Part shown: one piece after another, positions 10,431-20,850 of the stretch | Position numbering within the stretch: position 1 is the first letter of the stretch | Layout of the letters: each line of letters starts with the position of its first letter | Assembly: GCF_021018895.1 (NCBI RefSeq) | Contig: NC_079368.1 | Location: 10,175,001-10,239,000, forward strand | Origin: Seriola aureovittata | Lineage: Eukaryota > Chordata > Actinopteri > Carangiformes > Carangidae | Length of the DNA stretch: 64,000 bases | Direction of reading: 5' to 3' | Notes under the pieces: model-generated | What the model saw: only the letters and a program-made list of their open reading frames with translations | The model's database searches: none | What the model was told of the DNA's origin: nothing | Program-made: the position numbers and the translations under genes

Positions 10431-10608
10431 TGGCGTACTTGCATCTGCATACAGTGATGCATGCCTACCACACACACATGCACACACACATGCAGAGGAG
10501 CGTGTGCGGCGGTGAGTATGTGCATCCTAACTCCACGGGATCATCCTCCATCCAGCCTCTTCCGCTTTGTGTATCCCAGTGCTGCACTTGCTGTCAGAGT
10601 GTATGGCA

Positions 10609-10610
<2 letters not shown>

Positions 10611-10651
<41 letters not shown>

Positions 10652-10667
10652 TGTGTCTGTGTCTGTG
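10611..10667. repeat. (GT)20 followed by (GTGTCT)n
   Basis: About 40 bp of GT dinucleotide followed by three hexanucleotide-like TGTGTC units. A compound microsatellite. Confidence 0.95.
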
Positions 10668-12006
10668 GAGCTCCCTGGTGATGTGGAGCCAGCTCAGTGA
10701 GCTGACAGTGGGGGGGGGCAACACCAGTGCAGGCGATTAGCATGAGCTTCCATGGGGCGCCGCAGTGGCTGCTGGGAGATTCCATCATAGGCATGGACCT
10801 GTCTCTTCATCGGAAAGTGACAACCCCCTGTGGCATGGCGCGCTCAGCTAGTCGATTCCGTGAACCAGCTGCATCTGAATCTCCAGAGTGCAGATACATT
10901 CTCCTACCTTCATCTCCATCATCAACATAATCACAATCCTCCTCTTCCTCTCCTTCATCTTCTTCTACATCCTGACCATTAATTGCTGTATCTTCATCAC
11001 CGTCTTGATTACTTCAGTGGCTGATATTATCACAGTGTGATTATCATCAGTGTCGACGCTGCTGCTCACCAAACAGATGTTATCGGCTTGAGAATAAACA
11101 CAAAAAGTGATGTTCACCCTCATTAGCATAGATCATGGCAATTCACTGTATACTGTTAAACCTAAGCTAACCTTCCTATGGGCTCCAACAGGAGACAGTT
11201 ACCTTATGATTCAGCAAAGTCAGTGTTAGTGCTCATAAGCAGTTTATTTGATCAGCGATGACACCTACCCTGAGGATCTTAGCTGTCTTACTTGTCTTGG
11301 TCTGAATGCACTCAAGACTGACAGGTGCAGCTTGATGTAAAGCTTGTTCAGAGGGTGCGATAGATTTGACTGGTCTTGTGTATTCAGGTTGGTTGATACA
11401 GAGACATTCACGTCTGAATGCTCTGACCAGTAAAGTACACAGTATGTTGGCCCCCAAAGGTTCAGGCGCTGTACAACTCCTGTCTCCTCTTCATCTTCTC
11501 CCCCCTCCGCTTCTTCTTCTTCCTCTGCTTCATCCTTCCAGCCTGTCAATTCAGGGAACAGGATGGCCTGACACAACCTATTTCATTGGGATGCTTTGTC
11601 AAGCATCAGATAGCTGGTGGCTGTAATGTGGGTGTATTGCAGTCTTTACTTGTAACAACCACGGAGGTTACCCAAAAGGTGATCATGAGCGGAATAGATG
11701 CGGATCCCAACTTTTTCTTTTCATACAAAACCCAAAGACTGTCTTTATCTGTGTCATCTTTGTTTTAAACTCCTCCAAATCCAAAGCAAAACTTTTTTTC
11801 CAGGGATGTAATATAGCCAAACCTAAAGCTTTCGCTATTCAGAAAACTTCTTAAAATAATATTATATTGTCAACAAATCCCTTAAAAAAGACAAAAAACC
11901 AACAGTGCATTCATCTGTTTCTCAGCACTTTCTGACTTCCTCCCCCTATCTCTGACACTCATCCCCAAACCCATTTGTTCCTACTAACCCAACTCTGCAT
12001 TGTCGT
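10668..12006. other. Noncoding stretch, no gene seen
   Basis: It contains pyrimidine-rich CTT/TCC patches (10934-10972, 11495-11535), a G run at about 10710-10718 and otherwise ordinary DNA. A GC-richer part at about 10730-10900 carries open frames on both strands, none recognisable. Confidence 0.55.
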
Positions 12007-12010
12007 TTTC

Positions 12011-12027
12011 TTTTTTTTTTTTTTTTT
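12011..12027. repeat. Poly(T) run
   Basis: An unbroken run of 17 T. Confidence 0.9.
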
Positions 12028-12329
12028 ATAGCAAAGGCTACTTAAACAGAGGTTAATAGTGTATTTACTGGGGACTATTTTCAGTGGCGAATAAGAGTGT
12101 TTAGAGCAATAGGACAGTGTATGTGGGAATGACTACAATGAATACTAATGATGTGGTCCATTGTTTTTGTATTTAATAGTTTCTGGTGAACAATTTAGGT
12201 CTATGGCCAAGCTATGTCAGGCTTTAGCTGCATTGGCAATGCTTGTTAGTTGGATCAGTTCATTGGTGGATGTGGTCCTTTTGTGGGTTTTTTGACCATG
12301 AGAAAAATGTAGAGTATGACCAGACTGAT

Positions 12330-12456
12330 CGTTTAAAGGTTATTTGGTGAGTTTTTTCCTTGACTTCTATGAGAGCTTGGGCTGGGTCAGCCTGTTAAAC
12401 CCACTGACACATTGTATGTAATAATGGTCTATTCAAATAAACTTGACTTGACTTGG
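12330..12456 (+). mobile_element. LINE 3' end fragment (L2-like)
   Basis: The segment has the order I recall for the 3' untranslated end of teleost L2-type LINEs: a GGTGAGTTTTTTCCTTGAC word at about 12347, a short diverged middle with GGGCTGGGTCAG, then CAAATAAACTTGACTTGACT ending in short tandem TTGAC units at 12434-12455. L2-clade elements often end in short 3' tandem repeats and are 5'-truncated on insertion, as here. No reverse transcriptase coding remains, and the copy is old. Confidence 0.5.
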
Positions 12457-13101
12457 TTTACTGCATAATTTAACTGGCTGAGGTATCATAACATTTGAAA
12501 TCAATGCCAACCATAAATGATTCAGAATGTTGAAGATTCAGTGGTAGAAGAGCAGGATGCATGCAAGAATTGCATGGATGACATAATCATGTTAATCTCT
12601 CTTTACATTGTATTCTGTTTGATATCTGGTGAGATTTTTCTCTCTCACTCTCTGGGCTCTCCTCGGGGCCTTCTGCTCATCGGGAGCTCGGGCCTTTGAT
12701 TATTTCTTTGTTTTTCATTATGATACTCCTTGTACTCTTTAGCTTTCCTCCAGGTACGCTACCCAGCTATGATCACCCGTAGAACGAGTGATATGCACAG
12801 GGGCTCAAATGTCTGGAAGAATATACAGAAATGTCTCTTTGGAAGGTGTAGCACAAAAAAAACTATTTATTGCATTATTTATGCTGCTTTAGTAGTTTTC
12901 TTTTGTGCTTCATTTTCATGTTTCATACTCTGTTAGGATGACCAGCCTTCCCCTGTGAACACTGATGCGGCACAGCCTTTCACACTACATTGATAATCCT
13001 CTGCATTATCAAGTGTAGACATTGTATTGTTTCATGAAATGAAGACAAAGCACCAAACATACCCAAAAAACTATTTATAGCAAGTTTTTATTTGACATGG
13101 T
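12457..13101. other. Noncoding stretch, no gene seen
   Basis: Ordinary DNA with short open frames. No family or motif cluster recognised. Confidence 0.55.
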
Positions 13102-13125
13102 CTGCTGCTGCTGCTGCTGCTGCTG
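13102..13125. repeat. (CTG)8 trinucleotide repeat
   Basis: Eight perfect CTG units (CAG on the minus strand) in otherwise AT-rich noncoding DNA. No reading frame with coding character crosses it. Confidence 0.95.
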
Positions 13126-13490
13126 GTCTGCCACATTGAAATATATATATTCCATTGTTAAATGCCATTGAGTCTATTATTAAATTATTCAGTTCAATTG
13201 TACATGACACATGTAAGCATACATTTTAATTAAATAATTGTGTAATTAATATTGCATTAGTGTGTTAATGGAACCATTGCATTCAAAGACAGGAGCACTC
13301 TGCCTATAGGGACACTCATTTTAATACAGTTGGAACGAAACTTATTTGGGAAATAAAATCTGCCTCATATAAACTTGTCGTGTTTGACTGAAGGGTTGCT
13401 TCATGCTATGTTTCTGCCTCATTGATATTGATTCCCAGTGGGAGAGATGTGTGTGTTTCTCCGTCTGTGGTGCACATTTCAAACACTGAA

Positions 13491-13518
13491 CCCCCCCCCC
13501 AACCCACCCACACACCCT

Positions 13519-13550
<32 letters not shown>
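13491..13550. repeat. C run and (CA)n compound repeat
   Basis: A run of ten C, a C/A-rich linker, then about 30 bp of AC dinucleotide. Confidence 0.95.
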
Positions 13551-13551
<1 letters not shown>

Positions 13552-13619
13552 GCTTTCTGACAGGCCCTCAATTTCTTTTTTTCCTTTTTTCAAATCATGA
13601 GTAAAAATTTGGGTGTTTA

Positions 13620-13880
13620 AAACATTTATGACTGATTAGCAGTGAACGTATCCCTTTTAAAGCCTTTCATGTATAAATCATGTGTATTTTGATTTGAAGG
13701 GGTCGCTTCTGCGTTATTGATGAGGCGCTCGACTCTAATCAATTAGTAATTGGAGCACAGCTTTTAAATAATGTATTTATTAGGCCTTGTGATGTGTTTA
13801 ATGGCAGCCCCTTGCAGTGCAAATACGTCTCAAGTGCCCTAATGAGTCTTTTATGGGCCAGCCCAGGGAAAATGGCACAT
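13620..13880. promoter_or_regulatory. CNE-like segment (strong candidate enhancer)
   Basis: One of the most CNE-like blocks in the window. A compact homeodomain cluster ACTCTAATCAATTAGTAATT at 13732-13751 is followed by TTTATTAGGCCTTGTGATG, TTTAATGGCAGCCCCTTGC, GCCCTAATGAG and TCTTTTATGGG (Cdx/Hox-type TTTATGG). No simple repeats occur for about 260 bp, and composition is steadily AT-rich with GC-rich islands. Overlapping TAAT words suit LHX, NKX or PBX/HOX binding. The factor is not known and conservation is not measured. Confidence 0.45.
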
Positions 13881-14446
13881 CTCACTCTGTGACATTACTG
13901 TGCAATATGCCTTGTTTACACTGAACTGGCAAGTCAGAAAACCAATGCATAGAAGTCCTTACAAATTGTTATCGTGGTTATTATGCTCATCTCCATGTGC
14001 CCTATGGAAAGAAGTTGAATTCATGTTTTTGTTTTGTCTCATCAGCTTGTTTTCTCTGCACTGACTCTCTCTGTAACTGATAACTTGTGTGGTCTTCCAA
14101 CTTGCCAGTTAGTAACCTCATGTAATAATCAGCAGTATTTATTGCCACAAAGAAAACAGCAACCAGTGCAAAACACTCCTGCTAAACTCGAACAGTTTAA
14201 TGGTGTCACAACACATTATTGTGGTGCATTCCGAGCCTTTAAACGTTCCTCATACCGTGGAAATTTCCTTGTGAGATAATTACCCTGCACATCACTGGCG
14301 AACCACCTGTGTGGAAGAAGCTCACCACCTGCCTGAGGACAAACCCCTGGTGAAGGCCTGAGCTGTTTAGCCAAAGTCTATATCACCAGCCAGGTTATGC
14401 ACACCATCCATCATCGTCAGCCCGACTGTGTTTGTGGTCTGTCAGC
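13881..14446. other. Noncoding stretch, no gene seen
   Basis: An open frame at about 14034-14279 is short with no known motif. Nothing else is recognised. Confidence 0.55.
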
Positions 14447-14497
14447 AGTGTGTGTATGTGTGCACGTGCGTGTGTGCACATGTGCGTGTGCGTGTGG
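14447..14497. repeat. Imperfect GT/GC alternating tract
   Basis: About 50 bp of almost strict purine-pyrimidine alternation with TGCACGTGCG and GCACATGTGC palindromic words. Z-DNA-prone simple sequence. Confidence 0.85.
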
Positions 14498-15034
14498 GAG
14501 AGTGGAGTATTGTTGGAGAGCTGTTGCTCTCCTGGCAGGGGTGGGTTTTAATTGGAACACCCAGTGAGTGGTATGAGTGCCGGTGTCACAGTGAAAACTC
14601 CACAGACAGGCCCACACTGATTCACTCATATGGTGAGCTACAGTCTCCTGAGGGGCTGCAGATTATAAAGGCATTCGCAACTTTAAATACCCATGCATCA
14701 CATCCCCTGACTGACTGTGCATGTGCGTTTGTGTGTGTGTGCGTGTGTCACATATGTCTGTATTTATGTACCTACCTCTGCATGTTCCGTCTTTCTTCCT
14801 TGAGGATCTGTCAAATAGATTCTCATTGCCCACACTGATATGACAACAAGACTGTTTAAACATTAGTGTATTTTTGTTTTGATTTGAGATTACAATCAGC
14901 ATGCAGAGGTGTGACAGTAGACACTCTGGCTGCTGAGTGTATATGTGTGAGTCTTGTGTCAATAATGCATGCATATGAATATGTTTACCCCAACAAATCA
15001 CTTGGCTGTTGCTCTGGGGTTTTATCCTGACTTT

Positions 15035-15038
<4 letters not shown>
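14498..15038. other. Noncoding stretch, no gene seen
   Basis: It includes a short imperfect GT tract at about 14722-14748. Open frames on both strands run into the flanking GT repeats and carry no family signature. Confidence 0.55.

Positions 15039-15066
<28 letters not shown>
15039..15066. repeat. (GT)14 microsatellite
   Basis: An uninterrupted GT array of 28 bp. Confidence 0.95.
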
Positions 15067-15069
<3 letters not shown>

Positions 15070-15349
15070 AAGAATCCACAGTTGACACAAATATCACTTA
15101 TCAAATGTAATCCATCCTTATCTTTTTCCATCCTTGTCCCTGTCCAAATACCTGGAGTGATCGTTCTTCTTTCCATCTCCCTTCTTCTAATACTTTGAGC
15201 TGTGTACTTCTGAGTCATATTTATCCACCATTATTACAATTCCCTCGCAGTAAGTCTGTTACTTTTTTCTGTTTTTCTCCTGGTGTTTCTGTCTCATTTG
15301 AATTCAACTTGCACCGCGCCCTCCCCGCTCTCTCTTCCACACAATTTAT

Positions 15350-15462
15350 ATACACATGCAACCCCGCATGCATTCACAAACATACACGCACGCACACAGT
15401 TATACACACAAGCACAAGCCCTCCCCCACAAGAGAAACCTAACGCACACACACATACACACA
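15350..15462. repeat. Imperfect CA-rich tract
   Basis: Scattered ACACAC, GCACGC and CATACAC words over about 110 bp. A decayed dinucleotide repeat. Confidence 0.75.
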
Positions 15463-15564
15463 CGCTCAATGTTTCAGCGGGAGTGGTGCCTGACAGGAAC
15501 AAGTGACAGCTCCCTAATTACCTCCTCACTGTAGACGCTGACGCTGCCTGAGACGCACTGCTCA

Positions 15565-15690
15565 TTTTCCTCTTTCTCCTTCCTCCCTCTTTCCTTCCCT
15601 CTATCCCTCCCCTCTCTCTCTCTCTCGCTCGCTCTCATTCACCCACCCTTCGATTCCCTTTCTTCCTACCCACCTCCTCTCCTATCTCCC
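15565..15690. repeat. Polypyrimidine (TC) tract
   Basis: Almost all pyrimidine over 125 bp, with a perfect TCTCTC core at about 15613-15626 and a CTCGCTCG part. Confidence 0.8.
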
Positions 15691-16245
15691 CTGTGGTGAA
15701 TTATGCATGTCCAGGAACTCCCAATCTGCATTCACACCAGCCCTGCCGAGACCAACCACCTATATGTTCCCTTCATCTGTCCTTCTCTTCCCTCTTCCTA
15801 CACATTTCCACTCACTTATCTTCTGTGCCGTGGAGAGTGACACTCCTATCTGATAACATAGTCATATAAATGGAGAATTGTTGAAGAAATAGTGTTCCTC
15901 GATCAATAAACACTTTTGAACATTGCATGTGGCTATTATAAAGGTGAAAGGCTAGGGGGCGTTGTGGTCAGAATTAGCTCTCCTCGTTGCAGGCCACTGG
16001 GACCGGCTTCCCCCCCAAGGTGTCCAAGTTTGAAGGAAGGAGAGGGCCTGGGGAGGCAGTCTGGGATCTCCGGAGAATGATAACATTCACTCTGGAGTCC
16101 CACCACACAACAGCGGCCCCTGTTCCCCGCACTATACCTCCACCCCACCCTGGGTGTCAGCTCAAAGGCCCAGATTGCATTTCCAGTTGACGCCTGCTGG
16201 CCCCACAGGCATGTTTTGTTCTAATAGAAAATGGAACCCTTGCAT
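15691..16245. other. Noncoding stretch, no gene seen
   Basis: Pyrimidine-rich to about 15820, then mixed. Overlapping open frames at 15936-16190 on both strands are short and unrecognised. Confidence 0.55.
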
Positions 16246-16270
16246 CCCCCCCCCCCCCCCCCCCCCCCCC
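16246..16270. repeat. Poly(C) run of 25
   Basis: Twenty-five consecutive C, the longest homopolymer seen in the window. Confidence 0.95.
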
Positions 16271-16329
16271 TCGTCCACTCTCACAGTGTGATTGTCCACT
16301 GGGAGCCAGTGCACAAACACCAATGCTAT

Positions 16330-16620
16330 CTAATCATGAGACGGGGAATAGGAAGGAAAAGCTAGGATAAGAAGTAAGGTGGGGAGAGGAGGATATGGGA
16401 GGAGGACGACGAGAAGGAGGCGAGCCAGTTGGAAAAGAAAGATGGAGCACTAACACGGAAAAAAAAGAGATGGAGGGCAGGAGAGCCAGAGAGAGAGCGA
16501 GAGAGAGAGAGAGAGAGTAGAAGAGGAGAGAAACAATCCTAAGAGAGAAGTGGAGGCAGGATAGTACATAGAAGGAACAGAGAGGAAGCACACGAGGGGT
16601 GAAGCAGAGGTGTCGGTGGC
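16330..16620. repeat. Long polypurine (GA) tract
   Basis: About 290 bp in which the plus strand is overwhelmingly A and G, with a GAGAGAGA core at 16488-16517. The mirror-type GA core could form triplex (H-DNA). The minus-strand open frame through it gives a leucine/serine/phenylalanine-rich artefact. Confidence 0.85.
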
Positions 16621-17986
16621 ATGTAGGCAGCTGATAGAGTGTCACTGACAGGCGTCACTCAGGGGGAAAGAGTTGCCAGGGTGCTGGCTAGATGAGCCAC
16701 CGCAAACATTGTAGTTCCTCCTCTGCACAGCGCTGTACACAGGCTTCAGTCACTATATTGTTATGAAACAGTGATGGACTGAATGTACTGTCACTTTAAT
16801 CTGGACTGGACTTCTGGATGCTCCCACTCAGCTAACAGTAATCCATGTATTGAAACGGCTCCTTTTGCTTTAGTCATGTCATGGTATTAGCTGTGGAGTG
16901 AAGCGAAAATACAACAAAAAGGTACAAAAGAGCCACAACAATAAAACTACAAAGTAGAATCTGCAATTGAAAGATGTTATATTAGCGTTAGTTTCTGTTT
17001 TTCAGACAGTTCGTGCGGTCACCTTTGGCTGAATTGCTTTATAAACTAATACTGTGTGATGATAAAAATGATTGTGCTTGTAACCTGTTTCACCATTTTC
17101 CCCTAAAAGCAGCAGTTTCCACCTGCCTTTGTCAGCACTGAGAGGATTATACTACTATGACTGTATGGATTATCATATAGTAACACAACAGCTTTTTAAA
17201 GCAAACACCGCTCTACACAAATCTCATGATATTCGGCATCAGCTTCTCTTTCTTGCCATTTCTCTGTACCTTTTATATCAGGTGGTTTGAACTTGAGGCT
17301 AATAGATATTCTTGTGGCGTAAAATGTGTTCTTTATTAATGAATATAAGTGGTAGGACCGATTCAGTGGTGAAGTCAGGCTTTAGAGCAATTTAGTAGTT
17401 TTGAAAAGCTTTTTTAATGATCAAGAGGGATGACTGTTTCTCCTCTTTGAAAGAGTAGTTATTAACTCTGCCAAGTAGCACAACAGAACACTTAGTCCAA
17501 CACCAGTGTTTGTGCTGGCTCCAGTGAATGCTGTGACTCATAAAGGTTGCTTTATAATTCCTGCCCTGCCAGTGGAGCCGTTCTTTAACCTATTTTAGTT
17601 ATAGTCAAACTAATTATTTAACAGCAAGAAGTCTGCTCTGAAACTGAATCAGCCAGCATTTTCAAAAAGCAGTGTCCTCACAAAACATCACTCCTGAGGA
17701 AATACAAAGATTTTTTTAAGTCAGAATATATGTGTGAATCAAGATTTCTTAAACAGACACTCGAATACTATTAAAATTAACATGGGCATCATAGAAATCA
17801 AATCTACCACCTCTTAGAATACAGTTTACTAACCAGTGAGCAAGCTGAGACTGAGAAAGTCTGCAATCAGTATCACCCACAAAAACCAAAAAATAATTTT
17901 ATATGCTATATTATACATCATTATCACAATATGGTTACAAGCAGCTGCACGTTAAAAAGTATCTCTTACAAATAAACATGAAATGG
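16621..17986. other. Noncoding stretch, no gene seen
   Basis: AT-rich ordinary DNA with no gene, RNA or repeat family recognised. Confidence 0.6.
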
Positions 17987-18018
17987 GGGCGGTGGTGGTG
18001 GTGGGGGGGGCAGGGCGG
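17987..18018. repeat. G-rich (GGT)n tract
   Basis: GGT triplets leading into a run of nine G and GGCAGGGCGGGC. At least four G runs in close order give G-quadruplex potential on the plus strand. Confidence 0.8.
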
Positions 18019-18211
18019 GCTAGCATCGCTGTGTTTTCTTCCTCGATGAATTTAAAACAGTGCAGCCTGATGATCGCCTCACGTATTCAAAACATTCCTC
18101 ACAGGCAAGGAACGTAATTCTTTACAGCTGAAATATGAGGCTTAATGCTTGACTTTGCAGTTGTAGTTACTGCAGCTATCTGTGCTTTTAAAAAATATAG
18201 TTTAATGTGAC

Positions 18212-18665
18212 AGTTACCCAGTGGTGAAGGAAGTATTTACATCTTCCACTTAATGAGAAGTAGAAAAAGAAGTCCTGCACTGAAATGTTGGTTATGTAAA
18301 AAAAGGAAAATTTACTTAAAAGTAAAAGTACTAATAAAATAGCCCATGTGAGTGTCATAATATTATTAGTTGCAAGTGTTTGAGGAATAACTAATTAGAT
18401 ATTAAATAAAATAAAACTTTTCATATATATATATTTTTTTTCATAATATTTCATATTCTAAAAGCTCATCATATTTTTTGTATATAAAATATTAAATTGC
18501 AAAATGTAATGGAGTAAAAAGTATAATAGGCCCTTTTTCCCTCTAAAATTAAGTAAAAAGTAGCTTGAAATGAACATAATAAAATGAGTTCCTCAAATTT
18601 ACTGAAGTGCTGTGCTTGTATAAATACCTTATTACAATAGAGAGTAAAGAGGTAGTGAAAACAAA
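18212..18665. mobile_element. Degenerate hAT-like nonautonomous element
   Basis: The left part has CAGTGGTGAAGGAAGTATTT at about 18219, then AGAAGTCCTGCACTGAAATG and TACTTAAAAGTAAAAGTAC. These match in order a repeat I remember as abundant in percomorph fish (GTGGAAGAAGTATTCAG ... AAGTCCTGCATTC ... AAGTAAAAGTA). The right part has GTAATGGAGTAAAAAGTATA, AAAGTAGCTTGAAATG and GAGTTCCTCAAATTTACT, matching the usual right half. CAGTGGTG is a plausible terminal repeat start of hAT type. The right terminus has decayed and no transposase is present. Confidence 0.6.
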
Positions 18666-19839
18666 TTATTTTACTGATTAGTGTTGGCAATAGACAAAAA
18701 AATTATTAAAACTCCAGTACAGTTTTGACAACATTTTATATTTATGAAAAACTGAGTCACTTGAGTCTCTGGAAAATACAATCCCTCCCTTCTTCTGGCC
18801 GATGCAGGCAGCTCTTGAAACCAGTAAAAATAAAATCTGTGAACATCATGAATGAGTCTAGAAGTACCTGAACGACCAGCAGAGGGGCCACCGCTCTGTG
18901 AGACACCGGCTCCTCGGTCTGCCTCCAGATAGGAGAACTCATTTCGGAGTTTGTGCTTAAGGGCCATTGAGGTCCTGGAGAATGACTGTTCCTCTTGGAG
19001 CGAGAGCAGAAGGAGAGAGGAGGGGAGGGTCAGGAAGAAGCAAGCCGAGTGGCTGTAATGGCTTTTCAGGGTAAATTAAGACGCAGGGAGCTGTTTGGGT
19101 CTGCCTCTGCGGAGTGGTGACCCTTATTCACACAGGTCGTCAAAGCCTCCTCACCACCTCACACTCGTCACAATAGTTTCTCCTCCCAATCAGCTTCAGA
19201 GCAGCGTTTATCTGACTGCCACTGCCCATGATTTATTACCCCAGTCCCTGCCACTGGGGCTGAGTGTCATCAGGCCTCTGCCACTCTGCAAAGTCACTAC
19301 AAGGCCCTAGTTTCTCACCCAGACCTCTTGTTGGGCCTCAGCTGTCTGCGGCGTGCTAACCTGCTACGGGAAGGTACTGCTGGTCACATAGCAATGTATG
19401 AAGGTAATGGTTTGTCAGAATCTCTCATGGTCACTTTTGTTTGATTGTAACGGACTTGTACAGTAACATGGAGGGCACTCTCTCTCTCTGGACACACTCA
19501 CACACTCACAGGTACTGCTGATGTATGTTCAGTCTCTATCTCTCTCCTTCTTTCTTGTGGTGGGTCTTGTAAACAGGTCAGAGTCCTGTTGTTCATTAAT
19601 TCTGCTGGCTGTACATCATCATGGGTAATACCCACACATATAAACACAGTGATTGTGCCTGCTCCCTACATTCTCATACATGTTTATTCATTTACTTTTG
19701 TGATAAACACTCTTCGGTATCACATTCATTTCCCGTATACAGTATTTATTTACATACACGACACACTGAATAGCATGCTCCTTTAGTTTCAGGCCTTAAT
19801 AAGTATCAACACTGGGGTGATATGTAGCGATAATAGATT
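18666..19839. other. Noncoding stretch, no gene seen
   Basis: Short open frames on both strands at 18671-18967 and 19095-19310 have no recognised family. Purine-rich near 18990-19030. A TCTCTC patch lies at about 19480-19490. Confidence 0.55.
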
Positions 19840-20170
19840 ATGAGGTGAAAGGTGACAGCGTACCCTCATCTGGATCGCCCACATTGCATTCTGCTGATTG
19901 GAAATGAAATGAGGTTAGATCCAGACTGACATTTTCCATTTCTCTAAAGTTGCCATCACTTTGTGCTAATGTGCTGCCCTATTCATATCTGCAGCTCAAC
20001 CTTTTATTGTGCTGGAACAAATTCTGCTGTGATGCCTGAAATTGCAGCATGAGGAAATTACAGTGCAGGGGGGGGAAGAAATGAGTGAGGACTTAAGCAC
20101 GGGTGAAGAAGCGTTACGCTGTTGCTAATTACTGCCTCATTAGCAGCAGTGCTTAGCCATGTGGACAATA
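19840..20170. promoter_or_regulatory. CNE-like segment (candidate enhancer)
   Basis: Repeat-free DNA with TCTGCTGATTGGAAATG, TTTGTGCTAATGTGC, CTTTTATTGTGCTGG, ACGCTGTTGCTAATTACTGC and CCTCATTAGCAGC. TAATTA and TAAT/ATTAG words are spaced as in developmental enhancers. A G run at about 20069-20076 interrupts it. Appearance only. Confidence 0.3.
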
Positions 20171-20339
20171 GCAGCAGAACAGCTGATAAAAACACATGCA
20201 GAGGCTACAGTTGAAAGAACAGTGCTGTGTTTTATGTCTTCATCGACTCACCATACATTTTAGTGCGGGGACGTCCAAAGCACTGGGGATGAAGTTGGTA
20301 ATTAAAGCAGCCAGTATGGTGTGATGACAGATATTCAGG

Positions 20340-20356
20340 TTTTTTTTTTTTTTTTT
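20340..20356. repeat. Poly(T) run
   Basis: Seventeen consecutive T. Confidence 0.9.
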
Positions 20357-20559
20357 GGTGCACTAGATGCTGCAGTAGTTGCAGCGGTGGATCAGTGCGT
20401 TACGCTGTTAAAAAATGCCCAAACTGAACAGCCGCAGCCTATTACACACCTTCATCCCCACACCTACACCTTCTGCCTCCACCCTTTCCTCCCTCCCAAC
20501 CCCCAGGCCTCCAGATGTTGCTGTCACCCCTGTTCTGCGGAGGCGCTGCAGTGTGGAAC

Positions 20560-20780
20560 TGCCTGAAGTGATGACAATAAACACCTCCGCCATAACCTGG
20601 GCCTCTGCATTTGCATATTTGCCTGGTTTAATTTGAGGGGGAAGTATGCAAATGTATGCAAAATGAAATCCATCTCCTAATGACATGAGACGATTAAACA
20701 ATTTTTATGCTTAAATATTCTGTTTAATGAAATCAAACGGGCCCACGCGCCACGACAAATTTGCAGAGGCATGGGCAAAA
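20560..20780. promoter_or_regulatory. CNE-like segment with octamer cluster (candidate enhancer)
   Basis: Contains ATTTGCAT at 20609-20616, ATGCAAAT at 20646-20653 and ATGCAAAA at 20656-20663, so two exact octamer sites in opposite orientation and one near match within 55 bp. Octamers bind POU-domain proteins (established). Around them are GGTTTAATTTGAGG, CCTAATGACATGAG, GATTAAACAATTTTTATGC and GTTTAATGAAATC, consistent with homeodomain and SOX-type (ACAAT) sites. Repeat-free, with no coding frame of note. Confidence 0.45.
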
Positions 20781-20809
20781 TTAGAGGATATCACAAAAAA
20801 AAGAGAACT

Positions 20810-20850
20810 GGGAAGAGAGGGAAGAGAGGGGAGGGAAGGGAGGAGGAAAT
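20810..20850. repeat. GGGAAGAGAGG purine repeat
   Basis: A short run of near-tandem GAGAGGGAA units on the plus strand. Confidence 0.8.

Noticed and set aside
16334..16645. Minus-strand 103-codon leucine/serine-rich frame
   Set aside because: It is the translation of the polypurine tract read on the other strand. Simple sequence, not a protein.
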